Positions 49,226 to 62,073 are shown, numbered from the stretch's first letter. The stretch: 64,000 nucleotides of DNA from Certhia americana (GCA_018697195.1 CM031858.1:75535428-75599427), one strand, 5' to 3'. The notes: generated by a model not told the origin, from the letters alone. Numbers and translations: made by a program.

Positions 49226-52200
49226 TTGGATTTCCCCATTGGTGCTCAAAGATAATTATCATTTCACAAGGCTTACTCTTTGAATTGGTAAGAAGTTTTT
49301 GAATTGATAAAAATACATGATCTTTGCCCCACACACCAGATACTGCTTGCACAAACTAATATGATTTATCCATATGTGCCAGAAATAATATTATAAATTT
49401 TGCATGAAATAGTCAGTCATCACAAACTCAAAAACATTGTTCTCCTGCACTGAAGCATCATGTGCATGTATTTGTGCAACAGAATAGTGCACTGGCTTCT
49501 TGTTTCTCCCACACAGAGAAATGTCAATCCTCCTAAGACAGAGTTGTCTTATTTCATTTGTTAATCATAGAATTTTGGTATAATTTGATGATAATTGAAA
49601 TCACCATGTTAAATTTTTCTTCCCCAAATTAGACTGACATACTAGGTAGAATGATTGCAATGAATTTTCTCTTAAAATTTATCAAGGAGGGATGGGTAAC
49701 ATAATGCTTGACTATGTGACTGCAAGAGGTTTCCTTGGTTTTCAGCTGTCATTTTTCCATGAAATTGAATTAAGAAATGTCTTACAACTAGCAAAATTGC
49801 AGTGACATTACATAGACTTTTATTGCCTAGAAGCAATGCATTAGATCTTTATCTGATTAGAGTAATGGCTACCTTATTGATCTCATCACTATTATCCTTC
49901 TTTGAGAGCTATGTAAAAATCACCATCTTACAGAAATTACCTGTTAGCTATGGAAATTATTAGTATGCAGGCCACTGGCTGCCCGAGTCAGACTATGCCC
50001 AAATTTGTAAGGCTTCCTTTTATTCAGGCTTTTTCTCCTTTGTACTGTCAGAAAGTTCAGATAAGATACTTTTCACCAGATTCTTCAGAAACTGTCTTCT
50101 GTAAATTTGAATTGCCCTCTTGATCACATATAAGAAAATCTGACAGGCATAATAGAGATGCGACTCACAATGTCACTTTTGATTATTTAAAATTTAAATT
50201 GACTTGTTCAAATATACTGCAAATAGTTGTGGATACCATTAGAAATTTCTCTTACCATTTTACAAGTTTCAATGCAGTGTATTCCTTTATTATACCTTTT
50301 TCAATTTCAGGTTCATAATATTATTTTTAAATAACTCTTTCTATAAATAGAATTTCTGAATAATCATTCAGGTGTGTATAGAAAAACATTCTTAACTACT
50401 GCTATTCTCAGAATCTTGACTTTCAGGAGTCTTACATGTCAAGTGAACACTGCAAAAATCCTAGAAAATGATTTTGAGAGGAATCAAAGGAGAATACTTA
50501 AACAGATGTTCTGTAGTCCTTGCAGTTAGTGCACTTGCCACCTCGGACTAGAAACCATATTGCAGAGCAGGAGAGCATGGGTCAGAGGATGTTGAGCTGT
50601 CACTTACAGGCATAAATACTCAATAGTGTTTTATTTTTAAACTTAGAATCATAACTACAGGTTTGTTCTTAATACTTCTTTAGAAATGCATCCTTTAGAA
50701 CTTACAGAATTACTAAGATGAAAACTGCTAATGAAACAAAAGGATTTGTGTTTTGTGCTTGAAGAAAAAACAACATAAACTATAGCAATTAATCAAATTC
50801 ATCCCACAAACCATGCACCACATAGCCCAAGTATTATATTGCAAACTTAATACTTCCAGCTAATGCCCTAAAAAATTAATAATATTTGTATAAGCTTGTC
50901 CTCTTTCCAAAGCAAACTAAACTAGAAATTTTAGAAATATATAATGGATGGTAATTATTCTTTCGCTAGATTAAGGTTACTTAAGAAACAGAGAAATAAA
51001 TAAGCAAAACCTCTTCCAAATTAAGTAGGTGGGTCAGATGAAAACTGAGATAGCAGTGTCACAGCAGATACTGAAATTATTCTATCACCATTGTTTTTAT
51101 TTATTTTTATTTGAAGATGAAGATGTTAAGGTAGAGAACACAATACAGTGTGACAGTGAGGCAGCAGCAGGAAGAATGTGAAGAGAATCTGTAAACAGCT
51201 ACAGAATTGTGGGATTTTAGGTCCATTTATTTTAATAAGTTCTTCCTATATTTTATAAAACGTATTTCCTGCTTCGGCTGAACTTGTATCTTATAATATG
51301 CATCTGGAGGTCTCATGGTTTCCCTCAATGACCTTTAGATATTCAAACAGGGATATTCTACAGTTTGGTCCTGCCCTTAGCAGTAAATTTAAACAGTAAA
51401 TTTAAGAATTTGCTGATTCTTTTTCTATGCAATGAGTTTTCTTTACCTATCTTTAGCTGTAGACTGTTCTGTGATACCCTGAGAAGAAGCTCATAGGTCA
51501 TACTTTATTATTCCTGTTGTTGTCAATATTCATCATTGTGCAATCAATAATTTATCAGCTGCTTTCCTATAGCAACACAAAGTAGTGACACAAAACCATC
51601 TTCAGAACATCTGTGTTATTCATGGCTCCCTCAGTCACTCGCTGTTATTGTGACATCTCAGCAGGGTCTTTATTTATGCAGTTATCATGCTGCTACCATG
51701 GACCTTTGGCCCAAAGCTATGCTATAAGTCGCTGGTGCACATTTTGCACAATCCATTTTACTAAGTGGATACACTATGTCCTGGGAGAAGCGCATTTCAG
51801 CGATGAGTAACAAGGCAGAGTCTTAAAGGAAAAAAAATCTTTTTGCTGTTTTGTTGTAAACAGTAGTTTTCAAACTTTTGCTGTAATTATTACTGATCTC
51901 ATTCTGGTGCTTTTATAGCAGGTGTTACCTTGCTGCATAAATGGTCTGAAATGAGATCAAATAAGAGTATTACCATCATAGAAGAGCCATACCAACACTC
52001 CTTTTAGTAGGACGATGAGTTGCTCTGGGAGAGGAAGGTACTCTCACAGTGATTCAAGACTATTCTAAGCATCATTTCTTTCACCTTATCAGATAACATG
52101 ATTTCAAGATGAAGGCATCTCTTTTGTTGTGCTTTCTCTTGGGCTATATTAGCAAGAATTCAAGGAACCAAGAGAAGTAATTCTTCCCCTCTGGCATTTA

Positions 52201-52290
52201 TAAGACTGTCTGGAGTACCACACCTACTTTTGAGCTCCATGTACAGGATGATCTGTGCCATAGTCACAGAAGACAGAGGGGAGGGTTAAT

Positions 52291-52322
52291 TTCTGTATAG
52301 AGGTGGGAATCTCTATACAGAA
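52291..52322. repeat. Perfect 12-bp hairpin next to a CR1 fragment
   Basis: TTCTGTATAGAG (52291-52302) and CTCTATACAGAA (52311-52322) pair perfectly over an 8-base loop. Confidence 0.9.
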
Positions 52323-52339
52323 AAAGCAGAATCAGCCTC

Positions 52340-52605
52340 CTCTAGGACGTGCACAGTAGTAGGACATAAGGCAACAAAACCAACTTGGAGATATTAAGGA
52401 AAAAGGAATCAACCCTGAGTGTGGCCCAACACTGACACAGGTTGCCCATATAGGCTGTTAAGTCTTTGTCATGGACGTATTCAAAACAAAACAATATAAG
52501 GCCCTAAGCAACCCCATCTAAGTGGAGCTGTTTAGAGCAGGAGGCTGATCTGGATGACCTTCTCAAGTACTTTTCAACATCTAAGACTTAGATATCAATG
52601 ATTCC
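52340..52605 (+). mobile_element. Old, diverged CR1 LINE fragment (sense)
   Basis: Matches the CR1 3' UTR order at lower identity: gacataaggcaacaaaacc, aacactgacacaggttgccc, ataggctgttaagtctttg, gacgtattcaaaacaaaac, aggaggctgatctggatgac and a ccttctcaagtacttttcaa end with a final caatgattcc. Older than the copies at 16440 and 25138. Confidence 0.8.
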
Positions 52606-55479
52606 ATACCAATGATTCCCCAATCCACAGCCTAAAGAAATGCTTTGCAATATGAAAGGAAAGTGATGAAGAGAACACTGCAGAATTTTATATCCAAATT
52701 GTCTAATATGTGTAACAGATGCCAGTATTTGAAACACATGGTGAAATATAAAACCATTAAAATATATAAAAGTATAATACCATACATGTTTACTACAATT
52801 CTTGATTATTATCAAAGTAGCTAAGGAAATAATATCACATATTGAGGGCATCTTAAATGTTTTTATGTAATTCTGCTTGTCATTGCAGTACATTTACATC
52901 ATAATTGATACACTTGGCTTAAGGTGTTCTCTGGCTGCTCTGCTGGCATCGTATTTTATCTTAGTTGTCAGCCACAGCTTGAGATGTGTTATGACATGAC
53001 ATAAAGCTGTGCATAAAAAAGCAGGGAGAAAAGGCAAGTAATCCACTCTGACATAATTTCTGTAGTGCAAAACAATTTTTTATTCTAATTCAAGCCTCAG
53101 AAAAAGCCCCAGCATATCAATTGCCAATTGTGACTTGTGTTAATGCAAATATATTACCACCTAAAAAAAAAATAGGGCTTCAGATATACTATTTTTATTT
53201 TGTTATAAACAGTTATTTCCTTGGGTTTTATTATATAAAGAGATTAGGTGTCCTAGATAAAGCATATTAAAAGTGCACTTCCAAAACTGTCTTTGTTTTA
53301 CCAGCATACTTTTAATTACTGTGCAAGTTTCTTTTCCATCATGACAGCTACTATAATAGTAGAAGATAAAAGTATACATTAAATCCTAAAACTAGCAGAT
53401 CAAGTCACACTAATTTGAATCAAAATAAAGCCTGGAAAAATAATGCAATTGGAAGCAGTTTCACTGAAAACAAAAAATATCCTTTGAAGAAATCATTTCA
53501 GTATTTTTTGTCTTATAATGTCCATGATTATATCTTCTCCCATATGTCCATAAATTTGTCATCACATGCACATTTTCAAATAGAATTGCAATGACTGTTG
53601 TTATTTGCTTATTTTTTGAGAGACTATCTGCAATCTACAGTAGCTACAGGATTTTATTTTTTTCTGGAAAGATTGCATATTTGTAACCCCACACATAAAT
53701 TATATATATATCTTCTAATAATATCATGAATGCATGGTATTTTAGGGACTTTATTGACAAAAAATTTAATGCCTTTTTGAGTGCTGGGCTGATAGATTTA
53801 TAGTGCTTTCATAAAAATTAGCTCTTATGTTTAAAAGATAATGCTTCTGGTAATATAAGAATGATTGTCTCTGTAATACACATAATGTGCAATCAGTTGG
53901 TGGCGTGCATACCCAGTTTCCTATGCTTAAATGTCTGTCTTTAAATATAATTGCAGCAGTAGGCCAAAGGAAACTTAAACACTTGGATTACCACAGACAA
54001 TCTCAAACCACAATGACAAAGGATATCAGAGAAAAGAAGAAATTGTCAACTATCTTCTCTGGATGACTTCATAATACATGTGATAAAAGGTTACATGTAT
54101 GAATGTTTAAACTGCTCTTTTGTTCACACATCAAGTATGGGCATAATAAAAGCTTGGTATCATTCTATATAGGATTTTAAATTCAAAGATTTTTTCCTTA
54201 AATTAAGAGTCAAACTAGTTCCATCAAATAACCCAGGTAATTGGCTGAGTAGAGAAGGTCTAAGAAGGTCTAAGATTTGTCTTGGATGGGTTTAATGAAT
54301 GATAATTTATGTTATAAATTCTTTTAAGGCCTCAGTTCTTACTGTTATACTTGCATATGTATACCTTTATAGCAAATAGAAACAGAATCCTTTTATGGTG
54401 ATCCAATCTTTACCATTTGTGTTTTCCATAATGAAATTATGTACTTTGATTTAAGTGTACTTCAGTGAGATTATTTGGGGCATTAGGACACAACAAGTCA
54501 TTGAGTTACCCTGATATATTACCCTGATTTATATAATAGACTCAGTAGTGTCTACTATACTGCTATATTGATGTGTCCCAGATAAGATAGGTTCTAAGAA
54601 GCCTGGCATAAATTTTTTTTTTTATTTTTGTATTTTTAAATGATTCTTTTTTTCATATGAAAGAGTCTGGAAAATCTACCCAATCTTTTTATGCATTACT
54701 TAATTTTTCTATAATAAAAATGTTTAATTACCTTTCTATAGCAAAAATTCACCTTAAAGGCAGGAAAGCTTTCCTCTCATTTTTCATTTAGCATTCTCTT
54801 TGCAAACTTCTGTGAAACTAGCAGTCTCTCTCTGTCATTTCTTCCTTCAATTTTTGAATGATTCATTATAATAAAGATTAAAATACAGTGAAGGACAAAA
54901 TTATGTTTAATTTTTTATTCATTGAAGGTTTTATCTTCTAATTTATGTCCTGAGTTTTCCAGATAAATTTTCAGCATATAGACTTGAATTTAGTAAACTC
55001 TGTTTCCTAGAATCTTGTGTCCACTTACCTTGTTATTCCTGGTCGGGTTTGGGTAAAGTCTGGGGCCCATTGATTCAGTAGATATTCCGCTCTCTAATTT
55101 AAGAATGCCCATCCAGGAATCCAGACAAAAAAATTCCTAGAATAGCTTTAGGGGCAAGATATCTATGTTATTCTGCTCTTCCACTACAGGACTTCCTAAT
55201 CATTTGCAGTGGCACAGCTACAGTGTGAAGAATGTCTTCTTCATTTAAGATTTAGCCTTCAAAGAATCATCATTCTAGAATGATCCCATTAACTAATTTA
55301 AAAAGGAAGATAATGTTGCTTGTAAAAATGTTAGTGAGAAAACATTTAAAGACAGCCCTAAAAATAGTGTCAGAGATGAGAGGAATTTACAAGACTGATT
55401 CTAAAAGTTATGATCATTAACGTAAGAAAAATTTCTCTACAGAAATAATAATTAAGGAAAAAAGGAGCAATGAAAATCA
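52606..55479. other. AT-rich non-coding DNA
   Basis: About 2.9 kb. A minus-strand open frame at 52588-52893 is AT-driven and has no recognised domain. A mixed-composition stretch at 52920-53160 includes an ATGCAAAT octamer-like site near 53142. No gene supported. Confidence 0.5.
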
Positions 55480-55946
55480 GGCAGATTCACCTCAACTGGC
55501 TGCCGCGTGCCCACTCAGCTGTTATCTCACTCCCCCCCCCCCCCCTCCTCAGCAGGATGAGGACAGAAAAGATTAAAAAAACTCTCATGGATCAGGAAAA
55601 AGGACAGTATCATGAATGAAAGTAAAGGAAGCGAGAATCAAAGCAGAGCAAAATGATTTATTCTCTTATTTCCCACCAGCAGGCAGAGTCCAGCCATTTT
55701 CTAAGGACTGGGGATTAAGTATGTATTAAAGTTACTTCGGAAGACAAATATGTCTATAACAAATGCCCCCTCCAGGCCTTCCTCTTTTCTCTCAGCTTCT
55801 TTTGATGAATATTACATCATATGGTATGGAATATCCCAGGAAAAGCACTGCTGTATTATCAACCCCTTTCTACCTGCCGATGCAGACAGCTCTATGACGG
55901 CTGCTCTGGTGAACATAAACTTCATTCCAGACATGCTCAATACAGG
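55480..55946 (-). mobile_element. Internally deleted LTR related to the ERVL-type copies
   Basis: On the minus strand it starts near 55946 and runs through tatcaacccc, atggtatggaatatccc, ggaagacaaatatg, attctctta/tttcccacc and a CT-rich block to about 55480. The order of blocks follows the LTRs at 359-942 and 31615-32714, but roughly 120-140 bp between the gtatggaatatc block and the tatcaac block are absent. The start (...caatacagg) differs, so it belongs to a sister family. The left edge is uncertain by about 20 bp. A C14 tract lies at 55532-55545. Confidence 0.75.
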
Positions 55947-58588
55947 AAGTTTGGATATTTGGTGGTTATTCATTGTTTACACAGAAAATGAGAATGAGTC
56001 TAATACACCAGGATGTCAGCTTATGTATCAATCACTTCTACAAGTTCATCCCTCTTGTAGACAAATGCAATCTTGCTTCATGTCTATCCACTGAGTGCTG
56101 GTATCATATAATTTTATAACCACTTGTATTTCATCATGTTATCCTTCTTCTCTGTCCATTCTTTTTCTATTTCCCTTTCTTAATACTGTAAAACAGTACA
56201 AACTTATCACCGTCACTCTGATTGGTCCATCTTCCACCCTTCCTGTCATCTCTAATTCATTATCACAAATATTGGTGCAGACCGCCAGTCTGTTTGGCAG
56301 CTTCCATCATGCTCCTCATTTAAACAAACCCAGTCTTTTTCTACTGCTTCCCATCATTCTGCCTACAAATACAATGGCAGTTTTAAATGTTTTTCACTTC
56401 AAAAGTCTCTAAGTTTTTCTTGTCTTGTGCTGCATATCTGAAGTTGCTAATAGCTTAAATATTCTATGCTCTTCTTTACTACAATTCTTTCTGTGGTTTC
56501 ATTGTTTAAATTTTCTTTAAGATGATTTTCAGTGTTTGTGCAGCATGAAGCTCAATGAAGGAAAGGTCTCTGAACAGGACCATATGTTATCCTGATAGTG
56601 TACAAATAAATGAAAACCCACATAATTCACAACCAAAGCATGTGATGAGTTGTTGTTTTTTTTTCCTGTTTAACTAGCTGTGACTAATTATTAGGCGCTT
56701 TAGACAGTTTTTAAATTAACAGATTTACAAATGGAATGAAAGGCAGCATTTGCTATAATGATGAATGTTTATAGATTTGTACTAGAAATTAATAAAAATA
56801 ACAAAGACAGTTATACGTATTACTTGCTGGTTTTGCATTCAACTGAAATCAGAGGTAAGGAAAACTTTTAAAATAATAAATCATTCAGTGTACAATTTGT
56901 TCCTGCTTATTTCAGTAGAGCTTGGTTCTACTGCCACACTGAGTTACTTATATACGATATACTATTTCACAGTGTAGTGTATGAGCAAGTAAGGAAGAGA
57001 AGTCTGAAGTGATGGCTGTTTGGAATGTTTGTTTTTGTTAGTCAATTCTGGCAAATTGGCTTTTCCATCAAGATTTAAAATCCGCTATTAACTGTATTCT
57101 TTCCACTGCTCATATACTGAGGGAATTTAGTCAGTTTGCATATTTTATAAACTGAAGGAAAAATAAAATAAAAAAGAAAAAAAAATCAGGAAGCAGTCCA
57201 TGTTTCTCAAGGCATTGCCAAAGGGTTCCCAGCCTGAAGATTGTTATTAAAAAACCAAACTAACAAGCCAAGACAACTTTGGAGACATTTTAATCTCACT
57301 ATACCATGGCCATCATCAGCCTGAGGAATGCTGAGTGAGAGATTAAGTATGTTTACTAACTTGAGATCTAATTAAAAAGCTGTGTGACGAAAGAAATTAA
57401 GGAAAACATTCCTTATAAAAAAAACCCTCTCAAAATTAAATCCTAGCTGCTGACAGAACTTGGACTAAGAATAAAGCAATAAAGCTAAGGGGTTATATTT
57501 TATTCAATTTGAAGACAGGCACATAGAAATGTTCCAGTCTGTGGCAGATGCATAAAATCTATTAATTTAAATGAAAATGCATATATAAATTTTCTTTTGT
57601 GCCCTACCCATATCCAGCAGAGTAGACAGGTATCTTGTTTTTTGAAAACAAGTAATTTTTGAAGAATTACCTTTATACACAGAAACTGTCATGTTTGTTG
57701 TTGAAGTAATTGAAAAGACAGTTGAGGGCTTTCAGAAGATTATAAACATTTTAATGAATGGGAAACTTGTCTTTAATACATTAGAAGAATGAGCCGGATT
57801 TCTTAAAATTTGCCAATTTAAAAACATGCCAGTGAAACATTCAGAAATGAGTTTAGCGGAATATGAAAGATCTAAGTTCTTAGAGGAAGAATAATGATTT
57901 TTGGGGCACAGACACAAGCTTTCCTTGTGTTTATTTTCCCCTGCAAGTGTACCATTAGGTTACATCTGCCCGGATTTTAGTTTGGCATTTGCAGGAGTCA
58001 TTCTAGCCTACTGAAAAAGTTGTTACAAAGACAACAATGTTATGGTATCATATACTGTGTCATGTGTAAGAGTGGTCAGTTTGGTCAATTCTATGTCAAA
58101 GTTGCATGAAGTACTTGCATTTTTTTTTTTTTTTTAAATCTGAATGAGCATTTTAACTTCCCCCCCCCCCCCCCAAGTTCTACCTATTTACTTATTTTTC
58201 AAAGACTGAAGATTTATAAGCATAAAGCATCCTGTTATCTGTTTCATGAATGTTCCAGTCTTTTTGAGTCTGTATTTTCTTCAGCAGCTTTTCATTACTT
58301 TTTAAAATTTATCTCCTTCACTATATTACTGGTCTTTCCTAGTTTCAAGTAGGTGCAACAGTGGTACTGTACTTTTTCCTAAAGTTCATTAGTTTCTGTT
58401 TTCCTCAAATTCCATGATTGCAGTCCTTCTAATAGAGACAAACTTAGCAGGTTAACTCCATAGTTTTTATATGAAAGGACTTAATTTTCTCTTAGTTTAA
58501 AAACAATGAATTTTAATTGTTTCTTTGTCTCTTGATGATTACATAATACATTTGTGTTAATATTAATAAAGATGTTCTAAATTACATA
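55947..58588. other. AT-rich non-coding DNA
   Basis: About 2.6 kb. It includes a T16 tract (58120-58135), a C15 tract (58160-58174) and an A-rich run near 57158-57188. The open frame 56095-56412 has no recognised features. Confidence 0.5.
58160..58174. repeat. C15 homopolymer
   Basis: Fifteen C in a row, 24 bp downstream of a T16 run. Such tracts are unstable and often mis-sized in assemblies. Confidence 0.9.
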
Positions 58589-59040
58589 CATAGAATCTTA
58601 GAATCACAAAAAAGCCCTCTAAAGTATTAATGAGTCCAAATGTTAACCCAGCACTGCTGTGTTCACCACTAAACCATGCTCCCAAATGATACATCCACAC
58701 CCCTTTTGAACACTTCCAGGGATGGTGACTCAACCACATCCCTGGGCAGCATGTTCCAATGCCTGAAAAACCTTTCCATAAAGAAACTTTTCCTAATATC
58801 CAATCAAAACCTCCCTTGGTGCAACCTAAGGCCTTTTCCTCTTGTCCCATCACTTGTTATTTGTGAGAAATAATCAACCTCTCCCCTTGCTACAGCCTCT
58901 TTTCAGATAGTTGTGGAGAGCAATAAGGTCCCTCCTGAGCTTAATTTTTCTCCAGACTGAACAACTCCAGCTCTGTCAGCTGCTCCTCCTAAAACCCGTA
59001 CTCCAGACACCTCTGTGTGTTCTGGAAACACAGTACAGTG
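58589..59040 (-). mobile_element. CR1 LINE fragment (3' end, antisense)
   Basis: Starts with the antisense CR1 tail catagaatcttagaatcac, then cacttccagggatggtgact, ctgggcagcatgttccaatg, aaacctcccttggtgcaa, ccttttcctcttgtcccatc, tcagatagttgtggagagca, tctccagactgaacaactcc and gctgctcctcc. About 450 bp. Short frames at 58563-58873 on both strands are shadows of it. Confidence 0.94.
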
Positions 59041-59745
59041 ATTGGAAACCTCATTGATACTGGTGTTATTAGATGAGGTACAAGTTAGAACGGTAATTTT
59101 AACTAAAAAATTGATTGAGAATAAGGAAAATAAAGAAAACCTGTATTTAGGTTCATTTCAGAGCAGAACTTAACTACTTACTGAGTATTTTTGTTTCTCT
59201 TAGTTATGTTTTAGAAAGACAATATTTAATGTTTTAGATTTCACCTAGAGATATACTCAAAGAGTGAGTAGAAATACTATCTTTAACAAATAAGATTGTC
59301 AACTGTTATATATTGATTTTAATGTGTCATTTAAAATGTCACAATATTATTAAACTTTAAGCAAAAATGTACAGGGGAATCTATGCACCTCTAGATCTAA
59401 ATGGCAATAGAATTTTAGACTAAGTACATAAATTAATTTTTTTTTTTAAATTTATTCAGTCATTTTCAAAGCACCTATTGTTCTTGGAAAATTTAATAGT
59501 GAAAAAAAATTGGAGTATATGACTAGTGATTCCATATTATGGAAAGAAATAGAAACATGAGTACAGGAAGAACAAGAACAAGGCATGTACCTGCAACAAG
59601 TTTTTCAGAACTTCAACTTGTCTTGAGATAGACAGAAATAAAATCATTAACAACACAGCTAGTCAAAAAACATTCATTATTTTGGAGACTGGAAAGATCA
59701 GGATTGCATAGACTTTCTCAGAATTCTTTGTGTCTTCTGAGCCTT
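59041..59745. other. AT-rich non-coding DNA
   Basis: No repeat or gene recognised. Confidence 0.5.
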
Positions 59746-60140
59746 TGTGTTGGTTTTACATTGTCTGGTTTTTGGCAGCAGGGGGGCCACAGAGGTGGCT
59801 CCTGTGAGAAGGTGCTGGAAGCTCCCACCATGTCCAGCAGAGTCAATCCCTGATGGCTCTGAGGATGGACATGCTGCTGGCCAGGGTTGGGCCAATTAGA
59901 GATGGTGATAACACCTCTGTGATTACACATGTAAGATGAAAATCAAAGCAAAATTTGGATGCAGTTTTAATTCCAGCCAGAGAAGAGGAGGAGGTGAGAA
60001 CATGTGAGGGAAACCACACAGAGACACCAAGGTCAGTGGGGAAGGAGGGGCAGGAGCTGCTCCAGATGCCGGAGCTGAGATTCCTCTGCAGGCTGTGGTG
60101 AGACCATGGTGAGGCAGCTGTGCCCCTGCAGACATGGGGA

Positions 60141-60300
60141 TCCATGAGGGATGCAGAGATCCACCCACAGCCTGTGGGGATCCATGGGGGATGCAGAGAT
60201 CCACCCACAGCCCATGGGAATCCATAGGGGATGCAGAAATCCACCCACATCCTGTGAGGATCCACAGGGAATGCAGAGATCCACACACAGCCTGTGGGGG
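60141..60300 (+). repeat. 40-bp minisatellite, four units
   Basis: Units at 60141-60180, 60181-60220, 60221-60260 and 60261-60300, each with the pattern TCCAnnnGGGATGCAGAGAT then CCACCCACAG and a Gs-rich end. The period is exactly 40 with no indels. Because 40 is not a multiple of three and the unit has no stop on the minus strand in any frame, three overlapping minus-strand open frames (59843-60310, 59923-60288, 60033-60284) run through it. They are artefacts of the repeat. Confidence 0.95.
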
Positions 60301-60761
60301 AGGTGCCCATGCTGAAGTGATGGATGCCTGGAGGAGGCTGTGATCTAGTGGGAGACCCAGTGGAGAGCAGGAGCCCTGCTTCCAGGTTGGAGCAGCCTGT
60401 CCTTGTGGGACTGCACCCTGTGGAAAGAGACCCTTGTCACAGCAGTTTTGGGAGGACCATGTGCCTGTGGGAGGGACTCACATTGCAGCAGATTTGTCAG
60501 GACTGCTGCTTGTGAGATTGGAACCACCCTGGAGAAGTTCATGGAGAACTGTCTCCCATGGGAGGGACCCCATGGCCTCACAGAGGAAGGACTCCTCTCT
60601 CAGGGCAGTGAAAGAAAATCTTGGGTGATGAACTGATCAGAACCCCTCACACCCTGTCTCCCTGCACTGTCAAAAAGTGTAAAAGAGAGAGGGGTTAAGG
60701 GAAGGAAAGATGTTTTAAGAGCTTATTTTACTTCTCATTATCCTCCTCTGATTTTGTTAGT

Positions 60762-60767
60762 AATAAA
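60762..60767 (+). promoter_or_regulatory. Poly(A) signal of the long solo LTR
   Basis: AATAAA about 170 bp before the LTR 3' end, followed by T-rich and TGT-rich sequence. Confidence 0.6.
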
Positions 60768-60935
60768 TTCACATTGTACCTTTACATTGAGCCTGTTTTG
60801 CCCTTGGAGTGTTTTCTCCCAGTCCTTGTCTCAGCTCATGAACCCTGTGTTAAATTTTTGCCAGTTGTGGCAGGGGAGGGGGGGGTGAGTGACTTTCATG
60901 GGTGCCTGGTGTTTGGCCAGTGTCAAACCACGACA

Positions 60936-62073
60936 GTTTTGCTTTGAGATATGCAGACAATCAGGCTGTATACACACATTCCTTTTTAACAATGTAGTGG
61001 AAAGCTGGTTTGTTTTGCACCATCCCAAACATTTTACAGCTTGTGGAGGATATAAGCGGTTGTCTGCAGTGCCAAAAAGTTTTTAGTCCTAATTTCTTTG
61101 TTTGAAAGGTATATTTAATGAAACAATTTCCTTAAAGTCCATACTTTATCAGCCAGTATTTACTTTCAAAGACACCTCATCTCTGAAATGAACTTAAAGA
61201 TGGTTCATTTGAAAGATGGGATTATTTCGCACACAGAAAACCATTCGTGACTTCATAATTTTGCCAAATGACACCTAATCCATATTACTGTTATTTTCTT
61301 TCTAAGTGGCTGATAGCTGATACTGAGGCTGAATTGATAAGGAGTAATAGATCTTTAATGCATTTGAGAATTTACAGATCTTCAAACTGAATCAATGTCA
61401 CAGTGCTTCTTAATTTTCTACTGCTATAACATTCAGGTATTGAAGAGACAGTGTAGTTTGGATACATGACCAAATATAAAAAATATGAAACTTTTAATAT
61501 CTCATGGAAGAAATAAAACTCATTTTCCCCCACTTAAATATTTCCACCTAGCATTTTTTGAAATATAACCACCTATGGTGCCCAGGTGGATTCCTCCCCT
61601 GGTATCTTGATTAAATATTTACTTTGTTTAAGAGTCAACATAGGACAGAAAAAGCTCAGAAAATGCATTTTTAAACGTTCTTTTAAGGTTCACATTAAAA
61701 AGGAATTTTAAACAGAACTCTGTAAGATGCATTTTATTTGCATTAAAAAAATATTACACATCACGTTTCTTGAAAATTTAGACAGTTGCACAAGCTTAGA
61801 TTTTGAATTATTCATTTACAGATATTTTCTATGTAAAGACATAGAAGGAAAAAAACCACCAACCCAAAAAAAAGGGGGGGGGGGGGGAAACCTCCATTCT
61901 TAAGATTCAGATATCTTAAGTGTCAATAATTAGCAGTTACAATTAATTTACTTGAAGCATGGCTACTTGTGTTCATCATAATCCTGTGAGAAAAAATAAT
62001 TCTATTCACTTTGTACAGGGCTCCAAGCAATCTGATGTAGCTGAAAACAGTTGTCTTTTATTCATTGCATGGG
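60936..62073. other. AT-rich non-coding DNA
   Basis: No gene recognised. A G14 tract lies at 61874-61887 directly after an A-rich run. Confidence 0.5.

Larger units (their letters stand above)
47991..52339. other. AT-rich non-coding DNA
   Basis: About 4.3 kb without a recognised gene. A 19-bp near-perfect direct repeat lies at 49185-49225. The mixed-composition stretch 51560-51830 looks like single-copy DNA but no exon is supported. Confidence 0.5.
59746..60935 (+). mobile_element. Long solo LTR (ERVL-type, distinct family) with internal minisatellite
   Basis: Starts TGTGTTGGTTTTACATTG with ctggtttttggcagcagg following, and ends gccagtgtcaaaccacgaca. The interval is GC-rich against AT-rich surroundings and contains blocks I know from long avian LTRs: gacaccaaggtcagtgg, gagattcctctgcaggc, accatggtgaggcagctgtg, gtctcccatgggagggaccc, ttacattgagcctgtttt and gagtgttttctcccagtcct. 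AATAAA at 60762-60767 is a plausible poly(A) signal. No internal viral sequence adjoins, so it is solo. Flanks gcctt and gtttt are not a clear target-site duplication. Confidence 0.85.

Noticed and set aside
52588..52893. 101-codon minus-strand frame
   Set aside because: AT-driven sequence with no domain, and it partly overlaps an old CR1 end.
55750..56094. 114-codon plus-strand frame
   Set aside because: Its first half is antisense to the deleted LTR at 55480-55946.
59843..60310. 155-, 121- and 83-codon minus-strand frames with a repeated motif, suggesting a repeat protein
   Set aside because: The repeats come from the 40-bp minisatellite inside an LTR, read in rotating frames. They are antisense to the LTR and have no domain.
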